Of a stretch of 64,000 nt of DNA, positions 43,933-52,649 are shown piece after piece; positions within the stretch are counted from its first letter, which is position 1, and each line of letters starts with the position of its first letter. The notes beneath the pieces were generated by a model that had not been told where the DNA came from, searched no databases, and saw only the letters and a program-made list of their open reading frames with translations. The position numbers were made by a program, and so were the translations under genes. This stretch comes from Shimazuella alba (lineage in GTDB: Bacteria > Bacillota > Bacilli > Thermoactinomycetales > Thermoactinomycetaceae), in NCBI RefSeq assembly GCF_009831235.1, contig NZ_WUUL01000015.1:16620-80619 (forward strand), written 5' to 3'.

Positions 43933-45375
43933 ATGTCTATATCCCTTCATACTGATAAATACCAACTCACGATGATGTATGCACATTGGAAAAACGGAAC
44001 ACATACCCATCGACGCTCTTTCGAGTTATTTTTTCGTTCTTTGCCATTTGGTAATGGCTATGCCGTTTTCGCTGGTCTTACACGTGCCTTGGATTACCTA
44101 GAGAACTTACATTTTAACGAGGAAGACTTAGCATACCTTCGTGAAAATTGTCCAGGTTTCGAAGCAACATTTTTTGATTATCTACGTCAATTTCGTTTTC
44201 AAGCAGATGTTGATGCACTTGCTGAGGGGACACTCATTTTTCCAGATGAACCTTTACTTCGCTTAGATGGCACGATTTTTGAGTTACATCTCGTTGAAAC
44301 CGCACTCTTGAATTTTATTGGATACCAGACACTTGTCGCGACCAAAGCAGCCCGTATTCGCCATATCGCACCAGAAGACACCTTACTTGAGTTTGGAAGC
44401 AGACGTGCCCAAGAACAAGACGCTGCGATATGGGGTGCACGTGCTACTTATCTTGCTGGATTTGATGCTACTTCTAACATGCTAGCTGGACAACAGTTTT
44501 CCATTCCAACAAGCGGGACACACGCACATGCATGGGTGCAGGACTTTCCTTGTGAGCTGGAAGCATTTCGAGCTTATGCTCATGCATTTCCTGATTCATC
44601 CGTTTTATTGGTAGATACATATGACACCCTAAAAAGTGGTGTACCAAACGCGATTCAAGTAGGAAAGGAATTAAAAGCAAAAGGTCATCAGTTAGTAGGA
44701 ATTCGTCTGGATAGCGGGGACTTGGCTTTCTTGTCCAAACAAGCACGTACCATGCTGGATGAAGCAGGCCTTACTGAAACGAAAATTATTGCAAGCAGTG
44801 ATCTAGATGAAGAAACCATCCTGAATCTCAAACAACAAGGGGCACAAATTGATGGTTGGGGTGTCGGAACCAAATTAATCACAGCTTATGACCAACCTGC
44901 ACTCGGCGCAGTTTACAAAATGGTCGCTAAAGAAAATGACAGCACATGGGAACCAACGATAAAAATTTCATCCAATCCAGCCAAAATCTCCACACCGGGA
45001 CGTAAGACCATCTTTCGGATCATTGATCGGGAAACGGGAAAAGCAAGAGGAGACTGGATTGCTTCCTATGAGCAATTACTAAAAGAAGAAGAACCTCTCA
45101 CTTTGTTTCATCCCGAACATCCTTATAAACAAAAAGTTGTTACCAATTTTTTGGCTATCCCATTATTACAGCCGCTTCTGCGAAATGGGAAATTGATAGC
45201 AAAGTTACCAACGCTCTTGGAAAGTAGGCAATACCATCAAAAACAACTTCAGCTGTTCTGGGATGAGCAACTACGAATTTTAAACCCAGAGGAGTATCAT
45301 GTAGATCTTTCCAAACAACTGTGGGAACAAAAACAGAAAATGATACAAGATATATATAAAGAGGTGCACCGGTAG
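43933..45375 (+). CDS. pncB: Nicotinate phosphoribosyltransferase
   Basis: A 480-residue enzyme that joins nicotinate and PRPP to nicotinate mononucleotide in NAD salvage. Seen: DKYQLTMMYAHWKNG at the N-terminus, LLEFGSRRAQEQDAAIWGAR, STSGTHAHAWVQ-type TSGTHAHAW (phosphohistidine loop), VGIRLDSGDLAFLSK and GWGVGTKLITA. The ATG at 43933 follows TAGGAGAAGAAG; an earlier in-frame start at 43900 would overlap the JAMM gene. A clear terminator follows. Confidence 0.96.
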   Translation: MSISLHTDKYQLTMMYAHWKNGTHTHRRSFELFFRSLPFGNGYAVFAGLTRALDYLENLHFNEEDLAYLRENCPGFEATFFDYLRQFRFQADVDALAEGTLIFPDEPLLRLDGTIFELHLVETALLNFIGYQTLVATKAARIRHIAPEDTLLEFGSRRAQEQDAAIWGARATYLAGFDATSNMLAGQQFSIPTSGTHAHAWVQDFPCELEAFRAYAHAFPDSSVLLVDTYDTLKSGVPNAIQVGKELKAKGHQLVGIRLDSGDLAFLSKQARTMLDEAGLTETKIIASSDLDEETILNLKQQGAQIDGWGVGTKLITAYDQPALGAVYKMVAKENDSTWEPTIKISSNPAKISTPGRKTIFRIIDRETGKARGDWIASYEQLLKEEEPLTLFHPEHPYKQKVVTNFLAIPLLQPLLRNGKLIAKLPTLLESRQYHQKQLQLFWDEQLRILNPEEYHVDLSKQLWEQKQKMIQDIYKEVHR

Positions 45376-45380
45376 AGGGA

Positions 45381-45415
45381 AAAGGGCTAATGCATGATCG
45401 CATTAGCCCTTTATC
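45381..45415 (+). terminator. Terminator after pncB
   Basis: A 13-bp stem AAAGGGCTAATGC / GCATTAGCCCTTT with a 6-base loop. Confidence 0.88.
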
Positions 45416-45438
45416 TATGTGGTCTTGCCTTATTTACT

Positions 45439-45482
45439 GGTGCCCTGCATTTGGAGCACCTCATCTGGATGATGAGCAGCTC
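45439..45482. repeat. Two overlapping, mutually exclusive hairpins downstream of the island I gene
   Basis: GGTGC (45439-45443) can pair with GCACC (45456-45460), while 45454-45465 can pair with 45471-45482 (12 bp with a two-base mismatch). Both use 45456-45460, so only one can form. On the minus strand they lie just past the stop of the gene at 45517 and may be its terminator or a switch. Confidence 0.4.
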
Positions 45483-45516
45483 TACAAATACAGGACAGTT
45501 GACCCTCAGGTCACGC

Positions 45517-45819
45517 TTACTTCCACACGTTGGGGTTGGGGTCGACCTTGACCTCCTCGCCCTTCTCGTCACCGGTCTCCTGGGTCGGTGCCGGCATGTC
45601 GGCGTCGTACCAGGTCTCCTTCTCCTCGACCATGTACTGCTTGGCCGGCTTCTTGGGCTCGATGTCATCCTCGGACTGCTGGGATGCCAGGAAGAGGCAC
45701 AGAGCGAAGGCGATTGCGGACAGAGTCACCGTCGCGATGAGGATCCACTTGATGACTCGCCAGATCTTCTGGCGGAGGGTAAGCTTGATCTTCTCGCCAG
45801 ACTTGTTCTTGCGGGCCAT
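45517..45819 (-). CDS. Unrecognised single-pass membrane protein of island I
   Basis: A 100-residue protein. It has a basic N-terminus (MARKNKSGEKIKLTLRQK), one membrane helix (about residues 24-46, WILIATVTLSAIAFALCLFL), then an acidic, proline-rich outer tail (QQSEDDIEPKKPAKQYMVEE onward). AAGGAGCC lies 6 nt before the ATG, so the gene looks intact. Codon choice is strongly G/C-ending, unlike every neighbour. Size, topology and strong composition shift suggest a small phage or plasmid membrane protein; the family is not recognised. Confidence 0.7.
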   Translation of the reverse strand: MARKNKSGEKIKLTLRQKIWRVIKWILIATVTLSAIAFALCLFLASQQSEDDIEPKKPAKQYMVEEKETWYDADMPAPTQETGDEKGEEVKVDPNPNVWK

Positions 45820-46007
45820 GATGGGCTCCTTCGATGCTACCTACGGATGGATATATGTTTATTTTATAAGATTCTTATCCTTTGTACTAGTAGGAAGGTA
45901 AGAAAATTTATAGCCGAGTCTGCCTATTTTCATTATACTTAGTTATAACGACAAAAATTGCGTTTTTCAGACACATGTGTCAATTTATGAATAAAAGGAG
46001 ACTTAGG

Positions 46008-46571
46008 ATGGATAAACAAGTCGCTCTGATCATAGGTGCTGTTGCTGTCGTCGTGGCATTGATTTTATATTGGATTCTGGGCGGGGAAGACGAAGTAAAA
46101 ACACAACAGCCTCCAAAAGAACCTCCTGTCACGAACACTACACCTTCTAAAGAAGAGCAAGAAGCGAAAGGAAATGTGAATACAGATCAACTAACGAAAG
46201 ACAAAAATGATTCCATCAAAGCTTTTGCACGGGACTTTACTGAAAAATATTTAACTTACAATCCTAGTAAGCCAAATGGGCACATTGAAAATCTTAAATC
46301 GATGATGTCTGCTGACCTATATGCACAACAAATGGAACTATTTAAAACAGGAAACCCAAATATAAAAAGTATCAAGATCAAAAAAATTTATATCACCGAT
46401 ATTCTTGTCGGAGAATGGTATAACACACTCACAGTACCCATTGATGTAACCATCTCTACTACAGCAGGACAAAATGTGGATGCAACTTATATATATATTT
46501 ACAATATTTCCCAGGAAGGATCGGGATGGAAAATGGTGGGGATAACAGATGCAACTGAAGATACCCACTAG
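46008..46571 (+). CDS. NTF2-like bitopic membrane protein, possible T4SS accessory (VirB8/TcpC-like)
   Basis: A 187-residue protein with one N-terminal helix (about 4-24), a Pro/Thr/Glu linker and an extracytoplasmic NTF2-like domain (IKAFARDFTEKYLTY, TVPIDVTISTTAGQNVDATYIY). The plan is that of VirB8/TcpC scaffolds. The ATG at 46008 follows AAGGAGAC. Its last 23 bases overlap the transglycosylase/M23 gene. The T4SS link is inference from architecture and partner. Confidence 0.6.
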   Translation: MDKQVALIIGAVAVVVALILYWILGGEDEVKTQQPPKEPPVTNTTPSKEEQEAKGNVNTDQLTKDKNDSIKAFARDFTEKYLTYNPSKPNGHIENLKSMMSADLYAQQMELFKTGNPNIKSIKIKKIYITDILVGEWYNTLTVPIDVTISTTAGQNVDATYIYIYNISQEGSGWKMVGITDATEDTH

Positions 46572-48135
46572 TGGCGGCGGTGGAGGCCAAGCAAAATATA
46601 TTATTATCGGTGCAATATTAGTCGTTATTCTCGCTATGATGCCTTTGCTCATGATCATCACCGTCATCAGCTCTATCGGGGGAGACCAAGCAGCAAAAGA
46701 ACAACAACAAGGGGCAAAAGAAATTCCCTTTCAAGCTCTCTATCAAGAAGTAGCATCCAAATATACTAGTATTCCTTGGACGATCTTAGCAGCAGTCCAT
46801 TTTTATTCAGATGAATACGATATTCACTTATCAGCCCTTAGTACTGGCTCAGCAGCTTCTTTAAAAGGAAAAAATCCCACATACTTAGCACTTGTCAATA
46901 AATACGCTCAAATGCGCGGCTTAGACCCACTTCTTGTCGCAGCAATTATTCAACAAGAAAGCAATTGGAACCCAAAAGCTAATTCTGGAGCAACAGGCTG
47001 TGGCAGAGATATTGGTGCACGTGGGTTAATGCAGGTCATGCCTTGCCACTATGAAGGAGATGGTTTAGATGCGGATGATGTAGGATATGATCCGGAAACA
47101 AGTATCAAATATGGGACAAAAATCTTTAAAAGCTGTCTCGATCAGTTTAAGGCAACAGATGTCGCCTTAGCCTGTTACAATGGCGGGGCTGGAACTGTTC
47201 AAAATGCAGGTGGACGAGTCCCTTCTTCTCCAAAAGAAACTGCTGAATACCCTGGAAAAGTACTTGCTCACTATGAAAGATTTAAAGCAGAAAGCAATTC
47301 TCAACCTGTTAACGAGGAAAAGGAAAAGGATAAAAACTTAATAAAAATTTCTGATGTGAAAAAATGGTTACAAGATAAAGCTGAAAGTATTTCCGGTCAA
47401 ATTCGTATCCATTCTGACAGTTCCAGAAGCAGTGGACAATGTACGAAGACAGCGAAAGAAAAGAAAGAAAAAGGAGCCACCATCGGTACATTCTCCTTTC
47501 CTCTTAGCTGTGGCATCTTCTATACTGCTCCTAAAAAATATTTAAGCAATGACGATACGACTTGGGACTACGTGGAGATGGTAGAGAAAAAATCACAAGA
47601 ATATATGGGTGCAAGCGGTCCTGTATCCTTTGGAGATCTAGTGATGGCTGGTGGGTCATTACCACTGCCGACACCCCTAAAAATCGAAATCTCTTCTAAA
47701 TTCGGATGTCGAGTTCACCCTGTTACTGGGGTATTAAAATTTCATTACGGTATCGATATGCCAGTACCAACCAATACGCCTGTTATTGCCGTAGCAGATG
47801 GAAAAGTAGAATATGTAAAAAATGACCACTTAATTGGACACTCTGTCATGATCGACCATGGACAAATGACTCTAAAGAAAAATGGTACACCTACCACAGC
47901 TAATTTCAAATCAAGATACCTGCATATGATCTCCGTTAGTGTGAAGCCAGGTCAGCAGGTCGTAAAAGGACAAGAAATTGCCAAATCCGGTGGAGCGCAA
48001 GGTATTGTGTACAGTACAGGTGCACACTTACACTTTGAAACGTATATCAATGGTGCCGTAGTTAATCCTTATCCGCTTTTAACAGGTAAAAATGATAATC
48101 CAAATATGAACTGTTACCACCGCACAGGCGGTTGA
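46549..48135 (+). CDS. Membrane-anchored lytic transglycosylase / M23 endopeptidase
   Basis: A 528-residue bifunctional wall hydrolase. The membrane anchor is at about 17-42. The SLT domain has the catalytic glutamate E137 (QQESNW), ARGLMQVMP and YNGGAGTV. A linker carries CTK...CGIF cysteines. The C-terminal M23 domain has H399 and D403 (HYGIDM) and H493-x-H495 (HLHFE). Such two-domain enzymes open peptidoglycan for Gram-positive T4SS (Tn916 Orf14-like). GGTGGGGATAACAG precedes the ATG. A terminator follows. Confidence 0.9.
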   Translation: MQLKIPTSGGGGGQAKYIIIGAILVVILAMMPLLMIITVISSIGGDQAAKEQQQGAKEIPFQALYQEVASKYTSIPWTILAAVHFYSDEYDIHLSALSTGSAASLKGKNPTYLALVNKYAQMRGLDPLLVAAIIQQESNWNPKANSGATGCGRDIGARGLMQVMPCHYEGDGLDADDVGYDPETSIKYGTKIFKSCLDQFKATDVALACYNGGAGTVQNAGGRVPSSPKETAEYPGKVLAHYERFKAESNSQPVNEEKEKDKNLIKISDVKKWLQDKAESISGQIRIHSDSSRSSGQCTKTAKEKKEKGATIGTFSFPLSCGIFYTAPKKYLSNDDTTWDYVEMVEKKSQEYMGASGPVSFGDLVMAGGSLPLPTPLKIEISSKFGCRVHPVTGVLKFHYGIDMPVPTNTPVIAVADGKVEYVKNDHLIGHSVMIDHGQMTLKKNGTPTTANFKSRYLHMISVSVKPGQQVVKGQEIAKSGGAQGIVYSTGAHLHFETYINGAVVNPYPLLTGKNDNPNMNCYHRTGG

Positions 48136-48150
48136 TTGCAGCAGCAGCAT

Positions 48151-48194
48151 AAACTGAAAAACCCGTTCCATTAAAGGATCGGGTTTTTCAGTTT
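48151..48194 (+). terminator. Terminator after the transglycosylase gene
   Basis: A 15-bp stem AAACTGAAAAACCCG / CGGGTTTTTCAGTTT has a 14-base loop. Confidence 0.88.
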
Positions 48195-48249
48195 AAAATT
48201 TTTAAAACTATATCTTTTTATAATAAATTTAATTATAATGAGATTAGTT

Positions 48250-49341
48250 TCATTCTTCAGCTGATAATACTTTTTTCTCTTGATTTCGAAGTTTTATGAG
48301 CTGATACACATGACTCACCACTACTTTGCAAACTGCATAAGTAGGGATCGCGAGCAGCATACCTAAAAACCCTGCGAGACTCCCTGCCACTAGCAAGAGT
48401 AAAATGATCGTCAGTGGATGAACATTTAAATTTTTACCCATCACCCTAGGTGTGACAAAATTGCCTTCCACCTGCTGGGCAATAACTGCGACGATTAAAA
48501 CTTTGATAATCATAGAAGGGGAGTGAATAGAAGCGACGATAGCAGCTGGTGCTAGACCAATCAGCGGTCCGATATATGGAATCACATTTGTAAACATCGA
48601 AAAGATAGCAAGCAGCAATGCATAAGGCATTCCGATAATGAGATATCCAATAAAAACGATCAACCCGATTGTAATAGCAACTAACACTTGGCCTTTGATA
48701 TAAGAACTAAGAGCATGATCGAGATCATGTAAAATCGATTCTCCGTGCTCTCTTTCTCGAGTAGGCAAGATTCGCAGCATATATGGCGCCGCTTTTTCCC
48801 CTTCTTTTAACATGTAATACAAAATAAATGGTACTGTCACAAATACAAGGATAATGTTTGTTATAATCCCAAAAAAACCAGCTAAGTTACTTCCAATAGT
48901 CGTGTAACTCGTTTTGACATAGTTGATTACACTATTTGAGATCATATCCCAATCCACATACTTGTTTACCCATGGATTGTGGCTTAACTCGATAAGCTGG
49001 ATTTTCGCAGTCTCTAGCATGGATGGAAAGTTATTAATCAACGTTTCAAATTGATTTACAAGGAGCGGACCAACCGAGAAACCAAGAAGCACAAATAATC
49101 CAAGAATAACTAAGTAAATCAGCAAAATCGAGATTCCTTTAGGTATTTTAAATCGAGACATAAAACTAACGATGGGGCGAAACAAGTAAAAGAGTACACC
49201 CGATATGAGAAAAGGGAAAAACAAAGTTTGAACGAAAACGACTACCGGGCGAAAAACAAAACTAACCTTGCTCCCCAACCAAACGATGAGTAGTAGAAAA
49301 ATAACAGCATAAAGGGTGCGGAATAATTTAGTCTGAGGCAA
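48250..49341 (-). CDS. AI-2E family transporter (YtvI/UPF0118-like)
   Basis: A 363-residue protein with about seven or eight membrane helices and the AI-2E landmarks FTNVIPYIGPLIGLAPA and PRVMGKNLNVHPLTIILLLL. The family comprises exporters and sodium-proton antiporters; the solute is unknown. The start is TTG at 49341 after GGGAG. It is downstream of the BrkB-like gene on the same strand, with a 100-bp gap. Confidence 0.88.
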   Translation of the reverse strand: MPQTKLFRTLYAVIFLLLIVWLGSKVSFVFRPVVVFVQTLFFPFLISGVLFYLFRPIVSFMSRFKIPKGISILLIYLVILGLFVLLGFSVGPLLVNQFETLINNFPSMLETAKIQLIELSHNPWVNKYVDWDMISNSVINYVKTSYTTIGSNLAGFFGIITNIILVFVTVPFILYYMLKEGEKAAPYMLRILPTREREHGESILHDLDHALSSYIKGQVLVAITIGLIVFIGYLIIGMPYALLLAIFSMFTNVIPYIGPLIGLAPAAIVASIHSPSMIIKVLIVAVIAQQVEGNFVTPRVMGKNLNVHPLTIILLLLVAGSLAGFLGMLLAIPTYAVCKVVVSHVYQLIKLRNQEKKVLSAEE

Positions 49342-49441
49342 TTTCTCCCATTCCTTTCAATCTCACAATCAATTCTACATCTCATCTTAACACATTATTA
49401 GAAAAAGAAGGATTTCTCAGTACAAAGCAGGAATATCCTAA

Positions 49442-50251
49442 TCACTCTGATTTCTTTTCTTCCGCATAGGCGGCATTGATTTGTCCTCCTATGACAAGAA
49501 CAAGAGCTGAAACATAGAACCAACCAGTTAAAATGATGATTCCTCCTAAACTTCCGTATACAAGAGAATAGTCCCTAGAAGAAGCATAGAAAGAAAATGC
49601 ATAGGAAGATAGCTGCCAGCCTAGTGTTGCAAAAATAGCACCTGGCAATGCTTCTACAAAAGTGACTTTGGTATATGGTGCAAACTTATATAAACAAAGG
49701 AGAACAATAAAAACCAAGCCACTGCTGATGAACCAACGAACATATATCCACAAATGTAAAAACCATGTGGCAACAGCTATTTTTCCAAGAAAGTAACTTG
49801 CCCAGACTTGACCAAATACTGATAAGGCTAACGTCACGAGTAATCCAGCGAGTAATCCAAACATGGTTAAAAAACCTAAAAGTGCGCCTTTCCAAAAACT
49901 TCGATTATTTTTCACTTGATATGCGACGTCTAAACTACGGATAATCGATTGGAAGGCAAGCGACGCTAAGTAAACGGTTGAAATAATACTCAAGGACAAA
50001 ATACCACTATTTTGCTCATCTAATATACTGACTAAATTATTTTCAATCAGATGATACGTATCACTAGGTATAACTGGTTTTATGACAGACAGTACATTTT
50101 CACTGCTATAGGGCAGATATCCGATCAGTGTTACTGCAAGTAGTAGAAATGGAAAAAAAGAAAGTAATATATAATACGAAAGCTGCGCTGCTATATCAAA
50201 AACGTTATTCTGCCTTAACCGGTAAATTATGGTTTTTAATAAATGTGCCAA
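49442..50251 (-). CDS. YihY/BrkB-family membrane protein
   Basis: A 269-residue protein with six helices and the family motifs DIAAQLSYYILLSFFPFLLL, LPGAIFATLGWQLSSYAFSFY and YGSLGGIIILTGWFYVSALV. The function is unclear (once miscalled RNase BN). The start is TTG at 50251 with GGAGGAT upstream. It is divergent from the HTH-TPR regulator. Confidence 0.9.
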   Translation of the reverse strand: MAHLLKTIIYRLRQNNVFDIAAQLSYYILLSFFPFLLLAVTLIGYLPYSSENVLSVIKPVIPSDTYHLIENNLVSILDEQNSGILSLSIISTVYLASLAFQSIIRSLDVAYQVKNNRSFWKGALLGFLTMFGLLAGLLVTLALSVFGQVWASYFLGKIAVATWFLHLWIYVRWFISSGLVFIVLLCLYKFAPYTKVTFVEALPGAIFATLGWQLSSYAFSFYASSRDYSLVYGSLGGIIILTGWFYVSALVLVIGGQINAAYAEEKKSE

Positions 50252-50406
50252 TATTATATCCTCCAGTTCCTCTTACCTACAATATAGACGGATTAAACGT
50301 AGGCTAATCTTTTGCAATGGGTGCAATTTTTATAAAACTCGGTTTTCTTTTGTTTTATAAAAGTTTAATATATTTATGTCCAAACTTTTCCGTTGAGGTG
50401 ATAAGA

Positions 50407-51735
50407 ATGAAAACATTAGCTTTACACGAAATGGGGGAAGTAATTCGTAAAGTTCGTAAAGAACGCGGTCTCCGTTTAGAAGACCTAGCTGACGAAAATA
50501 TTTCTCCTGCTACAGTAAGTAACATTGAACGGGGAGTAGCCCATGTTAGCCCCGAAAAAGTAACCTATCTTCTTGAAAAATTAGAATTACCAATGAGCAA
50601 ATTACCAGAGATGCTCGTCCAAGAACAAGTCGAATTGAAAAGGGTAAAATTTGCCTTATTAACGATCGCCACGCTTCGACAAATCGGTTATGTAGAAGAT
50701 GCACTATCCAAATTAGAAGAGCTGAAATTAGATGATAGTCATCCTTATATAGCCCATGCATACTTCTACAAAGGTGAATGCTACGTAGCGAAAAAGAAAT
50801 GGAAACAAGCAGAGCGTTCTTTTTATAATGCCCTACGCAGTGCCCAGCAAAATTCATTCCAAGAAAATAATATGGAAGCTGCTAGTCTTCTCTTACTCGG
50901 TATTTGCAGTGATCATCAAGGAAATCTCGAACAAGCTTTAGAGTATGTGAATGATGGATTATTGGCTTTTTATGAAGAAGGCGAAATGCAACATGTAAAA
51001 CACCTTCTACATAAGCATAAAGGAATTATGTTACAAAAACTAGGTCGAATCACAGAAGCTATGCAACTCGTGCAAGATTCTTGGCATCTCCTAGCGGAAG
51101 TAGATGACATTGAAACAACACTAGGATTCTACTGGCTCCGTTCTGAACTTTCTCGGCGCACTGGACTGATTGAAGAAGCTATCGAGTATGCTGTTGAAGG
51201 TATTGATGTTGCTAGACGCAACAAACAGTACAGTGCGATGTTTGATCTTTGGATTGTGCTTGGAACGATCTATACTGCACAAAAAGATTGGGAAGTCGCA
51301 GAAACCTCTTTCCTTATGGCTCGTAAATTGGAAGAAAAGATTCCAATTGACCAACGCTGGGTTACCGTTTACAGTCGTACAGGTGTCCTTTACTCCAAGC
51401 AAAACAAATTGTCAGAAGCATTTGAGTACTTTCAACATGCTATTCGGTATGCTACAAAATTCCAAGATGCCCCTCAATTGGTTTCTAACTTAGTTCTAAC
51501 AGGTGAACTTTGTCAAATGATGAATGACACCAATAAAGCTATTCATTTCTTTGAACAAGGCATTGAAATTGCACAAAAATATCAGTTTAAAGATATGGAA
51601 TGGAAAATCTGGTATAACCTTGCTGGATGCTTTAACGGACACGATGAAGAGAAGTTCCAGCATTGCATGCGCAAAACTTATGAAATAAAAGAAAATTTAC
51701 TAGAGAATCCAACTGATCTAGGCTTGGCAAACTAG
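50407..51735 (+). CDS. HTH-TPR regulator (RRNPP-like)
   Basis: A 442-residue protein. Residues about 8-60 are a Cro/C1-type helix-turn-helix (GEVIRKVRKERGLRLEDLAD, SPATVSNIERG). From about 75 to 430 are eight or so tetratricopeptide-like repeats (YIAHAYFYKGECYVAKKKWK, AEVDDIETTLGFYW). The plan matches RRNPP peptide-sensing regulators such as NprR/PlcR. No obvious pre-peptide gene follows. The ATG at 50407 follows GAGGTGATAAGA; the frame is open to 50317. Confidence 0.82.
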   Translation: MKTLALHEMGEVIRKVRKERGLRLEDLADENISPATVSNIERGVAHVSPEKVTYLLEKLELPMSKLPEMLVQEQVELKRVKFALLTIATLRQIGYVEDALSKLEELKLDDSHPYIAHAYFYKGECYVAKKKWKQAERSFYNALRSAQQNSFQENNMEAASLLLLGICSDHQGNLEQALEYVNDGLLAFYEEGEMQHVKHLLHKHKGIMLQKLGRITEAMQLVQDSWHLLAEVDDIETTLGFYWLRSELSRRTGLIEEAIEYAVEGIDVARRNKQYSAMFDLWIVLGTIYTAQKDWEVAETSFLMARKLEEKIPIDQRWVTVYSRTGVLYSKQNKLSEAFEYFQHAIRYATKFQDAPQLVSNLVLTGELCQMMNDTNKAIHFFEQGIEIAQKYQFKDMEWKIWYNLAGCFNGHDEEKFQHCMRKTYEIKENLLENPTDLGLAN

Positions 51736-51813
51736 CATTTCTTGGTAGATAAGAAAATAAAATTATATCTTATCTATATAAGTACCCATATGCCTATGTC
51801 AGAGGCTCTATCG

Positions 51814-51829
51814 CTTGCAAATTTGCAAG
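51814..51829. repeat. 16-bp palindrome downstream of HTH-TPR gene
   Basis: CTTGCAAATTTGCAAG is a perfect palindrome in the 187-bp gap before dapH, upstream of the terminator. It may be an operator for dapH or the end of the upstream message. Confidence 0.4.
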
Positions 51830-51845
51830 TTACCTTTACTTTTGA

Positions 51846-51865
51846 AGAACTCCATCTGGGGTTCT
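51846..51865 (+). terminator. Terminator between HTH-TPR gene and dapH
   Basis: AGAACTCC / GGGGTTCT (8 bp, one G-T pair possible at the base) with an ATCT loop is followed by ATTTATTTTTTC. Confidence 0.75.
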
Positions 51866-51922
51866 ATTTATTTTTTCTTGTGCTATACTTTTGTTTTAGA
51901 CTATAAGAAAGGGTGAAATTTT

Positions 51923-52633
51923 GTGCAACATTTAAATTCTGAGGAAATCATTCAATATATAGCAAAATCAAAGAAGAAAACTCCCGTTAAAGTTTACATA
52001 AAGGGATCCTTGAGTAACCTCTTGTTTCCTGAAGAAGTTCAAACATTCTTCTCTGGTAATTCTGGTGTTCTATTTGGTAATTGGAGCGATATTGAACCTG
52101 TACTTTCTGCTTCCAAAGCTGATATCGAAGATTATGTGGTAGAAAACGACCGCCGCAACTCTGGAGTACCTTTGCTTGACCTAAAAAATGTAGAAGCTCG
52201 TATCGAGCCTGGAGCGATTATTCGCGAGCATGTTCAGATCGAAAAGCAAGCGATCGTAATGATGGGTGCTGTCGTTAACATTGGTGCTGTGATCGGGGAA
52301 GGAACTATGATTGATATGAATGCAGTCATTGGTGGACGCGGTCATATCGGAAAAAATTGTCATATTGGAGCTGGAGCAGTTATCGCTGGGGTTATCGAAC
52401 CTCCTTCAGCTGCACCTGTAGTCATCGAAGATGAAGTGTTAATAGGTGCAAATGCTGTCATCTTAGAAGGGGTAACCGTTGGTCATGGTTCTGTTGTTGC
52501 AGCAGGTGCAGTTGTAACACAAGATGTTCCTCCAAATGTTGTAGTTGCTGGGACCCCTGCTCGTGTTATCAAAGAGATAGATGAGAAGACGAAATCTAAA
52601 ACAGAAATTTTAGAAGAACTTCGCACTCTATAG
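51923..52633 (+). CDS. dapH: Tetrahydrodipicolinate N-acetyltransferase
   Basis: A 236-residue left-handed beta-helix acyltransferase. The first 85 residues form the DapH N-terminal domain ([11 protein letters not shown]); the hexapeptide repeats follow ([36 protein letters not shown]). It acetylates tetrahydrodipicolinate on the acetylase branch to diaminopimelate and lysine. The start is GTG at 51923, after AAAGGGTG. It is first of a four-gene plus-strand cluster ending with dnaI. Confidence 0.95.
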   Translation: MQHLNSEEIIQYIAKSKKKTPVKVYIKGSLSNLLFPEEVQTFFSGNSGVLFGNWSDIEPVLSASKADIEDYVVENDRRNSGVPLLDLKNVEARIEPGAIIREHVQIEKQAIVMMGAVVNIGAVIGEGTMIDMNAVIGGRGHIGKNCHIGAGAVIAGVIEPPSAAPVVIEDEVLIGANAVILEGVTVGHGSVVAAGAVVTQDVPPNVVVAGTPARVIKEIDEKTKSKTEILEELRTL

Positions 52634-52649
52634 GAGGTTTCAACTGAAC

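Larger units (their letters stand above)
45425..45848. other. G+C-rich foreign island I
   Basis: Between the pncB terminator and about 45848 the composition changes abruptly from A/T-rich to G/C-rich, with C or G at most third codon positions of its only gene; host-like AT-rich sequence returns at ATATATGTTTATTTTATAAG. The left edge is less sharp than the right. No transposase, direct repeat or attachment site is visible at the ends. It is a foreign insertion, or an assembly artefact. Confidence 0.75.

Noticed and set aside
45394..45942. Plus-strand 182-codon frame over island I
   Set aside because: It crosses the island edge and its Leu/Gly/Arg-rich content is the complement of the minus-strand gene; the AAGGAG site and sensible topology favour the minus-strand reading.
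51789..51905. 38-codon frame after the HTH-TPR gene as a possible signal peptide precursor
   Set aside because: No ribosome site, it contains the palindrome and terminator, and its end is hydrophobic by T-richness; not a convincing pre-peptide.
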